From NCBI GenBank assembly GCA_016787645.1, contig JAEUUF010000022.1, forward strand, positions 248,001 to 312,000: DNA of 64,000 bases. The letters are read 5' to 3'. The position numbers were made by a program, and so were the translations under genes. The stretch comes from Cyclobacteriaceae bacterium (GTDB lineage Bacteria; Bacteroidota; Bacteroidia; Cytophagales; Cyclobacteriaceae). The notes under the pieces were generated by a model. It worked only from the letters and a program-made list of their open reading frames with translations, did not search any database and was not told the DNA's origin. Position 1 is the stretch's first letter. The number at the start of each line of letters is the position of its first letter. Below are positions 44,146 through 53,371 of the stretch, in pieces.

Positions 44146-45425
44146 TGGAATCCCTCACCCCCTGGATTGTTGCCTCGCTGGCATTCTCATTCTTCTTCTC
44201 CGGCATAGAGATCGCCTTTCTGTCGGCCAACCGCCTGCAGGTGGAGATCCAGGGGAAACAAGGCTCCTGGTCAGGTCAGCTGGTCTCTTATTTTCTGAGT
44301 GCCCCCTCGCGATTCATTGGCACATGCCTGGTTGGCAACACCCTCGCCCTGGTGATCTTTGGCAACAGCATGGCCGTCCTGTTTGAACCTGTATTGATGA
44401 CCTACCTTCCGGAGGCCCTGAACAACGAACCTTCGCTGCTCGTGATTCAAATAACCATCTCTACGCTGGTCATCCTGGCTACCGCAGAATTTCTGCCCAA
44501 GAGTCTTTTCCTGATCAACCCGAATTTCATGTTGTCAACGCTCGCCATCCCCTTTGCGGCGACTTATGTCATCCTGAAACCGATCACGTTTACCATCCTG
44601 AATCTTTCAACCTTGTTGCTGAAGCATGTCTTCCGCATGAACTATTCAGAAGAGAAGCCAGTCTACGGGCTCACGGATCTGAATCATTTTCTGCGCAACA
44701 TGCAAAAAGTGAGTCACGAGGATGAGGAAATCGGGCTCGACAAGAAGATACTTCACAATGCCCTTGAATTCGGAACCGTTCAGGTTCGCGAATGCATGGT
44801 GCCGCGCACTGAGATTATTGGCGTAAGCCTGGAGGAAGGCATTGACAGGCTGAAATCAGTCTTCATTGAAAGCGGTCACTCCAAGATTGTGATCTACCGC
44901 GATTCGATTGATGATCCTATCGGGTATTGTCATTCGGCTGCGTTGTTCAGAAACCCGAAAACAATCGAAGAAATTCTTACCCCCATCACCCTCGTTACCG
45001 AGGCCGCCATGGCCAATGACCTGATGGTACAAATGATCCGCGAGCGGAGAAGCCTGGCGATTGTGGTCGATGAATTTGGAGGAACCTCCGGCCTGGTGAG
45101 CATGGAAGATGTCATTGAGGAAATCTTTGGCGATATCGAAGACGAACACGATGCCGATGACCTCATTGAGCAGCAACTCGACGAAAACAACTTTCTGTTG
45201 AGCGCTCGCCTGGAGGTGGATTACCTCAACGAACAGTATCATTGGCAACTCCCCACCGGCGATTACGAAACTCTTGGCGGGCTGATCCTGGCCTACACAG
45301 AAGACTTCCCCAAGAAGGGAGAAAGTGTGATGATCCCCCCTTACACGTTCACCATCCAGGCCACCAAAGGCAACCGGATTGAGACAGTGAAGCTGGAAGT
45401 CAATCTGAACAGCGAAAAGGACTAG
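44145..45425 (+). CDS. CNNM/CorC-family membrane protein (hemolysin-type, GldE-like)
   Basis: This 426-aa protein has an N-terminal DUF21/CNNM membrane domain with three to four helices (about residues 1-180; FFSGIEIAFLSANRLQVE), a pair of CBS domains (about 200-330; VRECMVPRTEIIGV, SLAIVVDEFGGTSGLVSMEDV) and a C-terminal CorC_HlyC domain (about 345-425). Family members transport or regulate Mg2+ or Co2+; GldE, a relative, is needed for gliding in Flavobacterium. Orthology to GldE is not proved here. Confidence 0.87.
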   Translation: MESLTPWIVASLAFSFFFSGIEIAFLSANRLQVEIQGKQGSWSGQLVSYFLSAPSRFIGTCLVGNTLALVIFGNSMAVLFEPVLMTYLPEALNNEPSLLVIQITISTLVILATAEFLPKSLFLINPNFMLSTLAIPFAATYVILKPITFTILNLSTLLLKHVFRMNYSEEKPVYGLTDLNHFLRNMQKVSHEDEEIGLDKKILHNALEFGTVQVRECMVPRTEIIGVSLEEGIDRLKSVFIESGHSKIVIYRDSIDDPIGYCHSAALFRNPKTIEEILTPITLVTEAAMANDLMVQMIRERRSLAIVVDEFGGTSGLVSMEDVIEEIFGDIEDEHDADDLIEQQLDENNFLLSARLEVDYLNEQYHWQLPTGDYETLGGLILAYTEDFPKKGESVMIPPYTFTIQATKGNRIETVKLEVNLNSEKD

Positions 45426-45456
45426 AAAACGCGCCCGCAAGGCCTATTTTCTATTC

Positions 45457-45487
45457 TTTGCCGAATACATCAAACCGTTTAAATTTG
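45457..45487 (+). promoter_or_regulatory. Promoter of the ppiD gene
   Basis: TTTG (45457-45460), a 19-nt spacer and TAAATTTG (45480-45487), an exact match to TTTG-N19-TAnnTTTG. ATG 45533 follows 45 bp later. This is the clearest promoter in the window. Confidence 0.7.
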
Positions 45488-45532
45488 CGGCTCTTTTGTC
45501 AGTAGTTGACGAAGGTAAACCAGCTTAGTTCT

Positions 45533-47650
45533 ATGGCACTGATCAGTATTTTGAGGGAAAAGATGACCAAATGGGTGGTGGGCGCCATTGCCCTTTCCAT
45601 GGGTGCATTTATTGTAGGGAGCGATCTTTTTGGGAGCGGACCCAATTCCATTTTCGGAGGACAGGATAAGGAAGTAGGTGAAATCGCCGGTACTTCCATC
45701 TCGCTGGAAGACTACCAAATCGCCATTCAGGAGCGAAAGAACAGCTACATTCTCAATTTCGGCCGCCAGCCCGGCGAGCGGGAAAACCCGACACTGGAGT
45801 CCCAGGCCTGGGAAATGTTGATCAGCCGGAATGCCATTCAACCGGAATATGAAAAAGTCGGCATTCGCGTAACGACCGACGAAGTGTGGGATATGCTGCA
45901 AGGGAAGAATGTCGACGAAAACATCAAGTCCTCCTTCACCGACAGCACCGGTCGCTTTGACCGCGGCCGACTCATCAGCTATCTCAAATCGGTGGAAGCC
46001 ATGCCCGTAACCTCGGAGCAACGGATCCGTTGGGACATTTTCCGGAGTGACCTCCAGCCCTCACGCGAGCGCCTGAAGTACGAGAACCTCCTGACCAAGA
46101 CTACGTATGTCACAGCGGCGGAAGCCGAACGCGACTACCACAATCAAAACGATGTGGCCGAAGTCAAATTTCTTTATGTCCCCTATTTTGCTGCCAGCGA
46201 TTCGCTGGTGACCGTTACGGACAGCGAACTCAAAGCCTACTACGAGAAGAACAAGAAGAAATACAAAGTGGAGACAACCCGCAGCATGAGCTATGTGGCC
46301 TTCGACGTTAATCCGTCCACGGAAGATACGCTCGCAATTCGTGAAGAAATCACCCGCATGAGCAACGACATCAAAACCATTACCGAAGATTCGTTGTATG
46401 CACTTTCGAACTCAGATGCTGCCACACCATTTGGCAAGTACACCATAGCTTCCCTGCCTCCTACACTGCTTAACCAACGGGCAAGCCTAACTCAAGGCCA
46501 GGTCATTGGCCCCCTTCTTGAAGACGGTAAGTATCGTGTCTACAAGATTTCCAAGATTGGGAAAGACACCGTTTATACGTTCCGGGCCAGTCATATTCTT
46601 ATCAAGTGGGATACTGACACCCCGGAAGGCAAGAAGGCCGCCAAGGAAAAGGCACAAAAGATTTTAAAAGACATCAAGGCTGGCGCCAGTTTCGCCGACA
46701 AGGCCCGTGAATTCGGAACCGATGGATCTGCTTCCAGTGGTGGAGACCTGGGATGGTTTGTCTCCGGCCAGATGGTTAAGGAATTTGAAAAACCTGTGTC
46801 TGATGCACGTAAGACAGGTGTTCTCAACGACGTGGTAGAAACTGATTTTGGATACCACCTGATCGATGTTACCAACCTTAAGGACAACACGTATTATAAT
46901 GTCGTCATCCTTGAGCGGGAAATTGCCCCCAGTGATGAAACGCTTAACACGGTGCTGCGGAAGGCCGATGCCTTTGCCACCGACCTCTCGGGCGTAGAAG
47001 AATTCAAGGAAAAGGCGAAGAAGGAAGGACTTTCTGTCTTTGACGCGAATGATGTGGGTACTGCCGAGCGCCGGATCAACAACCTGGGCGAGGCCCGCCA
47101 AATGGTTACCTGGCTTTTCCGCGAAGCAACCGTAGGTAAGGTTTCTACCGTATTTGATCTCACCGATACGTATGTCGTTGCCGTCATGACCGGGGAAACG
47201 GAAAAGGGCTTCAAGTCCTTTGACAAAGTGAAGGATGAAATTACCCCGTTGGTCCGCAATGAAGCAAAAGGAAAATATATTCAAGAGAAACTCAAAGGCA
47301 AGACGGAACCCCTGGAGGAATTGGCAAAGCTCTTTCCCCGCGATGCCGTCGTTAATTCAATGAGCGACCTAAAATTGAACACCAACTCCATGCCCACTGT
47401 GGGCTATGATCCGGTCGTGATTGGAGCCGTATTCTCGCTGGAAAACGGAAAGCGGTCACTCCCGCTGGCCGGCGAAAATGGTGTCGTGGTTCTTGATCTC
47501 CAGGCGAAAACCGAAGCTCCGGCCATCGGCGATTTCACAATGTTCAAGAATCAATTGCTGCAATCCCTGAGCACCCGCGGTGGATATTACATCACCGAAG
47601 CCCTCAAGGAAGCCGCCAAAGTGGAAGACAAACGTTACAAGTTTTACTAG
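45533..47650 (+). CDS. ppiD: Membrane-anchored peptidyl-prolyl isomerase PpiD
   Basis: This 705-aa periplasmic folding factor has a membrane anchor at about residues 12-28 (WVVGAIALSMGAFIVGS), a SurA-type N-terminal chaperone region, a parvulin domain at about 348-455 (FRASHILIKWDTDTPEG, FADKAREFGTDGSASSGGDLGWF, ETDFGYHLIDV) and a second, weaker parvulin-like C-terminal segment. PpiD helps newly secreted proteins fold at the Sec exit. ATG 45533 is preferred to TTG 45506. Confidence 0.9.
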   Translation: MALISILREKMTKWVVGAIALSMGAFIVGSDLFGSGPNSIFGGQDKEVGEIAGTSISLEDYQIAIQERKNSYILNFGRQPGERENPTLESQAWEMLISRNAIQPEYEKVGIRVTTDEVWDMLQGKNVDENIKSSFTDSTGRFDRGRLISYLKSVEAMPVTSEQRIRWDIFRSDLQPSRERLKYENLLTKTTYVTAAEAERDYHNQNDVAEVKFLYVPYFAASDSLVTVTDSELKAYYEKNKKKYKVETTRSMSYVAFDVNPSTEDTLAIREEITRMSNDIKTITEDSLYALSNSDAATPFGKYTIASLPPTLLNQRASLTQGQVIGPLLEDGKYRVYKISKIGKDTVYTFRASHILIKWDTDTPEGKKAAKEKAQKILKDIKAGASFADKAREFGTDGSASSGGDLGWFVSGQMVKEFEKPVSDARKTGVLNDVVETDFGYHLIDVTNLKDNTYYNVVILEREIAPSDETLNTVLRKADAFATDLSGVEEFKEKAKKEGLSVFDANDVGTAERRINNLGEARQMVTWLFREATVGKVSTVFDLTDTYVVAVMTGETEKGFKSFDKVKDEITPLVRNEAKGKYIQEKLKGKTEPLEELAKLFPRDAVVNSMSDLKLNTNSMPTVGYDPVVIGAVFSLENGKRSLPLAGENGVVVLDLQAKTEAPAIGDFTMFKNQLLQSLSTRGGYYITEALKEAAKVEDKRYKFY

Positions 47651-47665
47651 ACTCTTCTGGTTTAG

Positions 47666-47698
47666 CCGCGGCAACCCTCAGGGTAGCCGCGGTTTTTT
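47666..47698 (+). terminator. Intrinsic terminator after ppiD, ending at the next start codon
   Basis: CCGCGGC (47666-47672) pairs with GCCGCGG (47686-47692), with an inner ACCC/GGGT stem, followed by six T (47693-47698). The ATG of the DUF493 gene starts at 47703. Confidence 0.85.
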
Positions 47699-47702
47699 AT
47701 TT

Positions 47703-47969
47703 ATGGATACCCAATGGTTTGAATCGTTCCGCGAGAAGCTGGACAAGCACTACGCCTGGCCGGCGCTGTACATGTTCAAGTTTATTGTCCCCGCACATAA
47801 ACAAGATGAACTCCGTATGTTGTTCCCTCTTCACATTACCTCTCAAGAAAAACGTTCGGAAAAGGGAAATTACGTCAGCCTGACCTATCAAATGATGATG
47901 CCTTCCAGTGATTCGGTGATCGAAGTATACAAGAAGGTATCAGGAATTGAGGGGATTGTGGCCCTCTGA
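47703..47969 (+). CDS. DUF493 (YbeD-like) protein
   Basis: This 88-aa soluble protein has a ferredoxin-like ACT-type fold as in Ybe[50 protein letters not shown]-type second half. The function of the family is not settled. ATG 47703 begins right behind the ppiD terminator; a longer frame upstream is inside ppiD and is not used. The pterin dehydratase gene follows 58 bp later. Confidence 0.78.
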   Translation: MDTQWFESFREKLDKHYAWPALYMFKFIVPAHKQDELRMLFPLHITSQEKRSEKGNYVSLTYQMMMPSSDSVIEVYKKVSGIEGIVAL

Positions 47970-48027
47970 GTCGTGCTCCGACAGGAGCGGCAAAAATTGC
48001 GTAACATTAACCTCAAATCCATCCTCT

Positions 48028-48258
48028 ATGTGGACCGAAGCTGACCATTCCCTGAAAAAAACTTTCAAGTTTAAGGACTTCAGCGAAGCCTTTGGCTTCA
48101 TGACGCGGGTAGCCCTGCTCGCCGAACAAATGAACCACCATCCCACATGGACCAACACCTGGAACCAGGTAGACATCGTCTTGAGCACGCACGATGCGGG
48201 CCATACCGTCACGGATAAGGATAGAAAGTTGGCCGCGGCCATCGACAAAATGGTCTGA
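48028..48258 (+). CDS. 4a-hydroxytetrahydrobiopterin dehydratase (PCD/DCoH)
   Basis: This 76-aa enzyme dehydrates pterin-4a-carbinolamine for recycling of tetrahydrobiopterin-type cofactors. The family pattern is clear: [27 protein letters not shown] (catalytic His pair), [21 protein letters not shown]. It is slightly short at the N-terminus (about 95-100 in many homologues). ATG 48028 starts the domain ([11 protein letters not shown]); the longer upstream frame does not match the family. rsmI starts 2 bp after its stop. Confidence 0.85.
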   Translation: MWTEADHSLKKTFKFKDFSEAFGFMTRVALLAEQMNHHPTWTNTWNQVDIVLSTHDAGHTVTDKDRKLAAAIDKMV

Positions 48259-48260
48259 TC

Positions 48261-48941
48261 GTGGACAGAAAGATTGCCCTTTACCTCGTCCCCACTCCCA
48301 TTGGCAATCGGGGAGATATTACGCTCCGTGCGCTGGAGACCTTAAAGAAAGTCGACATCATTCTCGCGGAGGACACCCGGACTTCCGGGGCATTGCTCGC
48401 GCACTACGGGATTCAAAAACCGCTGCAGTCGTTTCACATCCACAATGAACACAAGTCGATGGAGCGGTTGATTCAGCGAATGACCGGCGGAGAAACTTTT
48501 GCCCTCGTGAGCGATGCCGGCACCCCCGGCATTTCAGATCCTGGATTCCTGCTGGTTCGCGCGTGTCACAATGCCGGGTTGGCCGTGGAATGTCTTCCGG
48601 GAGCTACCGCGCTTATTCCAGCATTGGTGCAATCCGGCTTTCCTTGTGACCGGTTCGTCTTCGAGGGATTTCTGCCCCATAAGAAAGGAAAGCAGACCTT
48701 GCTGAAGCAACTTGCCACCGAGGAGCGAACTATCGTGGTCTATGAATCACCTCACCGCCTGGTGAAAACCCTCGAAGAGATGATCACGCATTTTGGACCC
48801 AGCCGACGCATTTCCGTCTCCCGCGAGCTCACCAAGCTCCACGAAGAAACCGTGACCGGAACACTCACCGACGTGTTTACACATTTTAATAGCAAGGAAG
48901 TGAAAGGAGAGATCGTTATTGTCATCGATGGCCAAAAATAG
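48261..48941 (+). CDS. rsmI: 16S rRNA (cytidine1402-2'-O)-methyltransferase RsmI
   Basis: This 226-aa SAM-dependent tetrapyrrole-methylase-fold enzyme has LYLVPTPIGNRGDITLRALE, ILAEDTRTSGALLAHYGI, VSDAGTPGISDPGFLLVRAC and YESPHRLVKTLEEM. It lacks the C-terminal extension of the E. coli enzyme (286 aa), which is common in this phylum. GTG 48261 is the start. It overlaps the following membrane protein gene by 14 bp (48928-48941) and is coupled upstream to the pterin dehydratase. Confidence 0.92.
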   Translation: MDRKIALYLVPTPIGNRGDITLRALETLKKVDIILAEDTRTSGALLAHYGIQKPLQSFHIHNEHKSMERLIQRMTGGETFALVSDAGTPGISDPGFLLVRACHNAGLAVECLPGATALIPALVQSGFPCDRFVFEGFLPHKKGKQTLLKQLATEERTIVVYESPHRLVKTLEEMITHFGPSRRISVSRELTKLHEETVTGTLTDVFTHFNSKEVKGEIVIVIDGQK

Positions 48942-49698
48942 CTTACGCCCTTCGCCGTCGGTCCTCGCCGTACTTGCCACCGTGTTGCTTACTGCCGGAT
49001 GGTTGATGGCCTCCTTTCCCCTGCTCATTTTTCTTGGGCTCGCTCCATTAATGGCAGTCGCAGAGTCCAAGGATAAGAATGATTCCATTCTTGAAAAGAT
49101 GGAGTTGGTACTCCTTATTCTGGCTATTGCCTTTATGGCTCGTGCGTTCTTGCACCATAGCTCTGTAGTCATGGCGTTGGTATCGGCCATTGGATTTACG
49201 ATTGCCTTTGTCGCCCATACGTGGGTTCGCCAGACCCTGGGAATCCATGCCGGAAAGATCACGCTGATTATTTTCTGGCTCGCGGTAGAGTACGTCTTCC
49301 TGAAAGTTATTTCTTCCAACGGGCTGTACCTGGCGGATACGCTTTCCCTGCAAGGAAGTTGGACGCGCTGGAACCCGCATACCGGGTATTTGGGCTCCTC
49401 ACTGTGGATTCTTCTAGTTAATGCTTGCTGGTACATGGCCTTTCTCCAGGGAAGCGGCATTCGCTTGGGCTGGATGGTTGTAGGGATCCTGTTGATGGCG
49501 GGGCCCCTCTCGTACGGGTACACGCTGGCCGGCCCCCCGATAACGCGGGAGATCATGATCAATTTATATGAGAACCTGCCTGCGGACTTGGATGTTACCT
49601 ATCTTGCGCGCGGCGAATGGGTGGTCCGAACGGCGGCCTGGCTGTCCACATTGATTCTGATTTTCACCTTTGTCAAGCATCAAACCAAGAAGAAATGA
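48928..49698 (+). CDS. Polytopic membrane protein, resembles the Lnt membrane domain without nitrilase part
   Basis: This 256-aa protein has seven to eight hydrophobic helices. Segments such as IIFWLAVEYVFLKVISSNG, SWTRWNPHTGYLGSSLWILLVNACWYM resemble the N-terminal membrane half of apolipoprotein N-acyltransferase (E-x-hydrophobic, then W...TG..G.S...VN). The periplasmic nitrilase domain with the catalytic Glu-Lys-Cys is absent. Either a stand-alone relative of Lnt or a chance similarity. ATG 48928 is preferred over TTG 48919. It overlaps rsmI by 14 bp and the IMPase by 4 bp, so it belongs to that operon. Confidence 0.6.
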   Translation: MAKNSLRPSPSVLAVLATVLLTAGWLMASFPLLIFLGLAPLMAVAESKDKNDSILEKMELVLLILAIAFMARAFLHHSSVVMALVSAIGFTIAFVAHTWVRQTLGIHAGKITLIIFWLAVEYVFLKVISSNGLYLADTLSLQGSWTRWNPHTGYLGSSLWILLVNACWYMAFLQGSGIRLGWMVVGILLMAGPLSYGYTLAGPPITREIMINLYENLPADLDVTYLARGEWVVRTAAWLSTLILIFTFVKHQTKKK

Positions 49699-50492
49699 TT
49701 GATCTGGTTTCGGTCGAACAGCACGTGATGGAGGTGTGTCATGAGGTTGGGGAATTCATCCGCGTGGAAAGCCTCAATTTTGACCGTTCACGCATACTGC
49801 TCAAGGAGGGATTCAACAATCTCGTTTCCTATGTGGATAAGGAATCCGAAAAGAAACTAGTCTCAACCTTATCAGAGCTGATTCCCGGTAGCGGGATCCT
49901 GGGTGAAGAAGGAACTTCAACCAAGAGCACGAATGGCTATCTATGGATCATCGACCCGTTGGATGGCACCACGAATTTCACCCATGGGCTGCCCCCCTTC
50001 GCCATCAGCATCGGGCTTACCCTGCATGACAAGAGTGTGCTTGGGGTAGTCTATGAAGTGACGAAAAAGGAAATGTTTCATGCCATTGAGGGTCGCCCTG
50101 CGTACTGCAATGATCAGGTCATCAAAGCTTCCCCGATCGACTCACTCAACGAGAGTTTGTTCGCCACCGGATTCCCCTATTACGACTTTCCAAAAATGGA
50201 AGCCTACCTTTCCATCATCCGAAAATTTCTCAAGCAATCCCACGGCGTTAGACGCCTGGGAAGTGCTGCTACCGACCTGGCTTATGTAGCCGCAGGTCGT
50301 TTCGAAGGTTTTTTTGAATACAACCTGAACCCCTGGGATGTGGCCGCCGGAGCCTTCCTGGTTCAACAAGCCGGGGGAATGGTCACCGACTTCAGCGGCG
50401 GAAGTAACTTCCTGTATGGACGCGAAATCTGCGCGGCTGGAAAAATCCATCCCGAAATGCAATCCTTGATTGCGGCGGAATGGGGCTATTAA
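49695..50492 (+). CDS. Inositol monophosphatase family protein
   Basis: This 265-aa Mg-dependent phosphatase has the two family signatures: WIIDPLDGTTNFTHGLPPFA (metal-binding Asp residues) and WDVAAGAFLVQQAGG near the C-terminus; E in GEEGTS completes the site. Substrates may be inositol-1-phosphate, histidinol phosphate, PAP or FBP. ATG 49695 overlaps the previous stop (ATGA). The M16 peptidase gene starts 24 bp later. Confidence 0.88.
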   Translation: MIDLVSVEQHVMEVCHEVGEFIRVESLNFDRSRILLKEGFNNLVSYVDKESEKKLVSTLSELIPGSGILGEEGTSTKSTNGYLWIIDPLDGTTNFTHGLPPFAISIGLTLHDKSVLGVVYEVTKKEMFHAIEGRPAYCNDQVIKASPIDSLNESLFATGFPYYDFPKMEAYLSIIRKFLKQSHGVRRLGSAATDLAYVAAGRFEGFFEYNLNPWDVAAGAFLVQQAGGMVTDFSGGSNFLYGREICAAGKIHPEMQSLIAAEWGY

Positions 50493-50516
50493 AGGCTCAT
50501 CTCACTTCTATTTACT

Positions 50517-53327
50517 ATGAAGAATCTTCAACGAATTTCATTTCTCTTTGCCTTGCTGACCAGCACGGCACTTCATTCACAAGACCTGGCTGAAAAACTG
50601 CCCATTGCTCCGGAAATTACCCGGGGTAAGTTATCCAATGGCCTGACGTACTACATCCGGAAGAACAACAAGCCGGAACAACGGGTAGAACTGCGCCTCG
50701 CGGTTAAAGCGGGTTCCATCCTGGAGAGCGATGACCAGCAAGGGCTCGCGCATTTCACCGAGCATATGGCCTTCAATGGCTCAAAACACTTCAAGAAGAA
50801 CGACCTGATCTCTTACCTCCAGTCAATTGGTGTAGAATTTGGTGCTGACCTCAACGCCTACACAAGTTTTGACGAAACGGTTTACATTTTGCCTATTCCC
50901 ACAGACAAACCAGAAAACCTTGAAAAAGGATTCCTGGTGCTGGAGGATTGGGCCGGTGGGGTCCTCTTCGAAACGAAAGAGATTGATAAAGAGCGCGGTG
51001 TAGTCCTGGAAGAGGACCGACTGGGAAAGGGGGCTGAAGAACGCATGAGCAAGAAGTCCTTGCCCTATATCCTCCAAGGCTCGCAGTATGCCAACCGTCT
51101 CCCCATCGGAAAACCTGAAATCCTCAAGGGTTTTAAGCCGGAAGCCATCAAGCGCTTTTATCGCGATTGGTATCGTCCCGACCTGATGGCTGTTGTGGTC
51201 GTTGGAGACATTGATCCTCCTGTAGCCGAAGCCCTGATCCGAAAGCATTTTGAAAAACTCAAAAACCCAACTAAGCTCCGACCACGGGAATATGCCAAAG
51301 TGCCTTCCCGCACCAAATCCCAGGGGCTGGTGGTCACCGATCCGGAAGCGACCAATCATATCCTTCAAATATTCTATGCCACCCAGGAAGCCCGGGTCTC
51401 ATCTACCTTGGGCGATTACCGAACGGACATCATCAAGTCCCTCGCAGGTCAATTGCTCAATCTTCGCATGCAGGAGCTTACCCAGAAGGCTAACCCGCCC
51501 TTTCTCATTGGTGGTGGCGGAGAAAGCGAATTTGTGCACGGCTATGAATCCTATTTCGGATTTGCTGCAGTTGGTAAGGCCGGTGTGGTGCCTGCCATTG
51601 AAGCGGTCATTGTTGAAAACGAACGCGCACGCCAATATGGATTTTCGCAAGCCGAGCTTGACCGTGCCAAAAAATCTTTTTTCAGGAGCATTGAGCAGAT
51701 CTACAATGAACGCGACAAGACTGAATCCGCAGAGCACGCAGAAGAATACCTCCGCAATTTCCTGAGCGATGAGCCCATCCCGGGCATCGCCAATGAGTTC
51801 GATTATTACAAGCGCTTCCTGGATGGCATCACACTGGCGGAGGTGAATGCGTATGCCGCACAACATATTCCATCATCGGCAGTGAAGAAACTGGTGCTCC
51901 TGCAAGGACCAACCAAGGCAGACTTTCCAATGCCAACCAATGAGGAGCTCCTCGCCGCCGTTACGCGTGCTGAGCAACTTCCGGTAACACCCTTTGAAGA
52001 AAAGGTGGTGGCCACCACGCTGATGGCCTCCCTTCCGGCAGCAGGAAAAATTGCTTCCGAAAAAACGTTGGCCGATGTCGGGGTGACCCAGCTCGCTTTC
52101 GACAACGGGGTAACGGTGCTCCTCAAGCCAACAGACTTCAAAAACGACCAGGTAATTCTCTCCGGGTTTCGTTTGGGGGGCAGTTCCTTGTATGATGAGA
52201 AGGATGCGTTCAACGCCCAGTATGCGGCCGCCGTCGTCTCGCAAATGGGCGTTGGTCAATTTTCCCCGGTTGATCTGCGCAAGATCCTGGCGGGGAAATC
52301 CGCCAGTGCGTCACCACGTATCTCCGGGATGAGCGAAGGCGTAGGCGGTCAATCGGGTACGGCGGATGCAGAGACCATGCTTCAGCTGGTCCACTTGTAC
52401 TTCACCTCGCCCCGAAAAGATGAAGAGTTGTTCAATTCCTTCAAGTCACGTCAGCAAGGAATGATTCAAAATATGCTTAGCGACCCGCGCACGATCTTCC
52501 AGGATTCCGTCAGTCGGATGATGTACCAGGGACACCCCCGGGCGCCACGGTTTCCAAGGGCGGCGGATTTTGACAAAATCGCTCTTGACCGCGCCATCAC
52601 CATTTACAAAGAACGGTTCGGCAATGCCCGGGGATGGAATTTTGTCCTTGCGGGCAGCTTTGACCTGAAGACCATGAAGGACCTGGTCCAGACCTACCTT
52701 GGATCTCTTCCCTCGGTGACCGGGCCACCTCCCGCATTTCGGGATCTCGGTATTCGCCCCATCAAAGGCGTCATAAAAAAAGAAATCCGGAAAGGGCAGG
52801 AAGCGCAAAGCCTGATCTCCATGGCCTTCACCGGTGAAACGCCGTTTGTGCCTGAGGAACAACTTAAACTCCAGGTGCTGATCGACCTGATTGAGATAAA
52901 ATTGACAGAAACCCTTCGGGAAAAACTCAGTGGAGCCTACACGGCACAGATTGGTGGCGCGCTCAGCAAAAACCCTTATCAAAATTTCACGATCAACCTC
53001 GCGATCCCCTGTGGGCCGGAGAATGTGGAAAAACTGATTGATGCCACGCTGGGAGAAATACAAAAGATCAAGGACAATGGCCCGCGTCCTGAAGACCTGG
53101 CCAAGGTGAAAGAAACGTATGCGAAGAAGCAGCAGGAGAACGTGAAGGAAAACAGCTACTGGGTAAATGTCCTGCAGCGCAGTATCGAATTGGGTACCAA
53201 CCCGTCCAGCATCCTGACCGTGGAGAAACGACTGAATGACATCACCGCTCGTGAGATCCAGGAGCGGGCGAAAAAGTATTTTGCGATGAACAATTATTTC
53301 CAGGCGGTGTTGTACCCTGAAAAATAG
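50517..53327 (+). CDS. M16-family zinc metallopeptidase (insulinase/pitrilysin type), secreted
   Basis: This 936-aa peptidase has a signal peptide (cleavage near LHSQ) and an N-terminal active half with the inverted zinc motif H79-F-T-E82-H83 (GLAHFTEHMAFNGS) plus the downstream Glu in RGVVLEEDR. A second, inactive M16-type half covers about residues 500-930 (AFDNGVTVLLKPTDFKNDQ; HPRAPRFPRAADF). Such two-domain M16 enzymes degrade peptides in the periplasm or outside. It may be exported by Sec to the periplasm. Length and domain order are normal. Confidence 0.88.
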   Translation: MKNLQRISFLFALLTSTALHSQDLAEKLPIAPEITRGKLSNGLTYYIRKNNKPEQRVELRLAVKAGSILESDDQQGLAHFTEHMAFNGSKHFKKNDLISYLQSIGVEFGADLNAYTSFDETVYILPIPTDKPENLEKGFLVLEDWAGGVLFETKEIDKERGVVLEEDRLGKGAEERMSKKSLPYILQGSQYANRLPIGKPEILKGFKPEAIKRFYRDWYRPDLMAVVVVGDIDPPVAEALIRKHFEKLKNPTKLRPREYAKVPSRTKSQGLVVTDPEATNHILQIFYATQEARVSSTLGDYRTDIIKSLAGQLLNLRMQELTQKANPPFLIGGGGESEFVHGYESYFGFAAVGKAGVVPAIEAVIVENERARQYGFSQAELDRAKKSFFRSIEQIYNERDKTESAEHAEEYLRNFLSDEPIPGIANEFDYYKRFLDGITLAEVNAYAAQHIPSSAVKKLVLLQGPTKADFPMPTNEELLAAVTRAEQLPVTPFEEKVVATTLMASLPAAGKIASEKTLADVGVTQLAFDNGVTVLLKPTDFKNDQVILSGFRLGGSSLYDEKDAFNAQYAAAVVSQMGVGQFSPVDLRKILAGKSASASPRISGMSEGVGGQSGTADAETMLQLVHLYFTSPRKDEELFNSFKSRQQGMIQNMLSDPRTIFQDSVSRMMYQGHPRAPRFPRAADFDKIALDRAITIYKERFGNARGWNFVLAGSFDLKTMKDLVQTYLGSLPSVTGPPPAFRDLGIRPIKGVIKKEIRKGQEAQSLISMAFTGETPFVPEEQLKLQVLIDLIEIKLTETLREKLSGAYTAQIGGALSKNPYQNFTINLAIPCGPENVEKLIDATLGEIQKIKDNGPRPEDLAKVKETYAKKQQENVKENSYWVNVLQRSIELGTNPSSILTVEKRLNDITAREIQERAKKYFAMNNYFQAVLYPEK

Positions 53328-53371
53328 CCGGCACCGTGACGAAATGCCTCTCCGGACATTATAGTACCATC

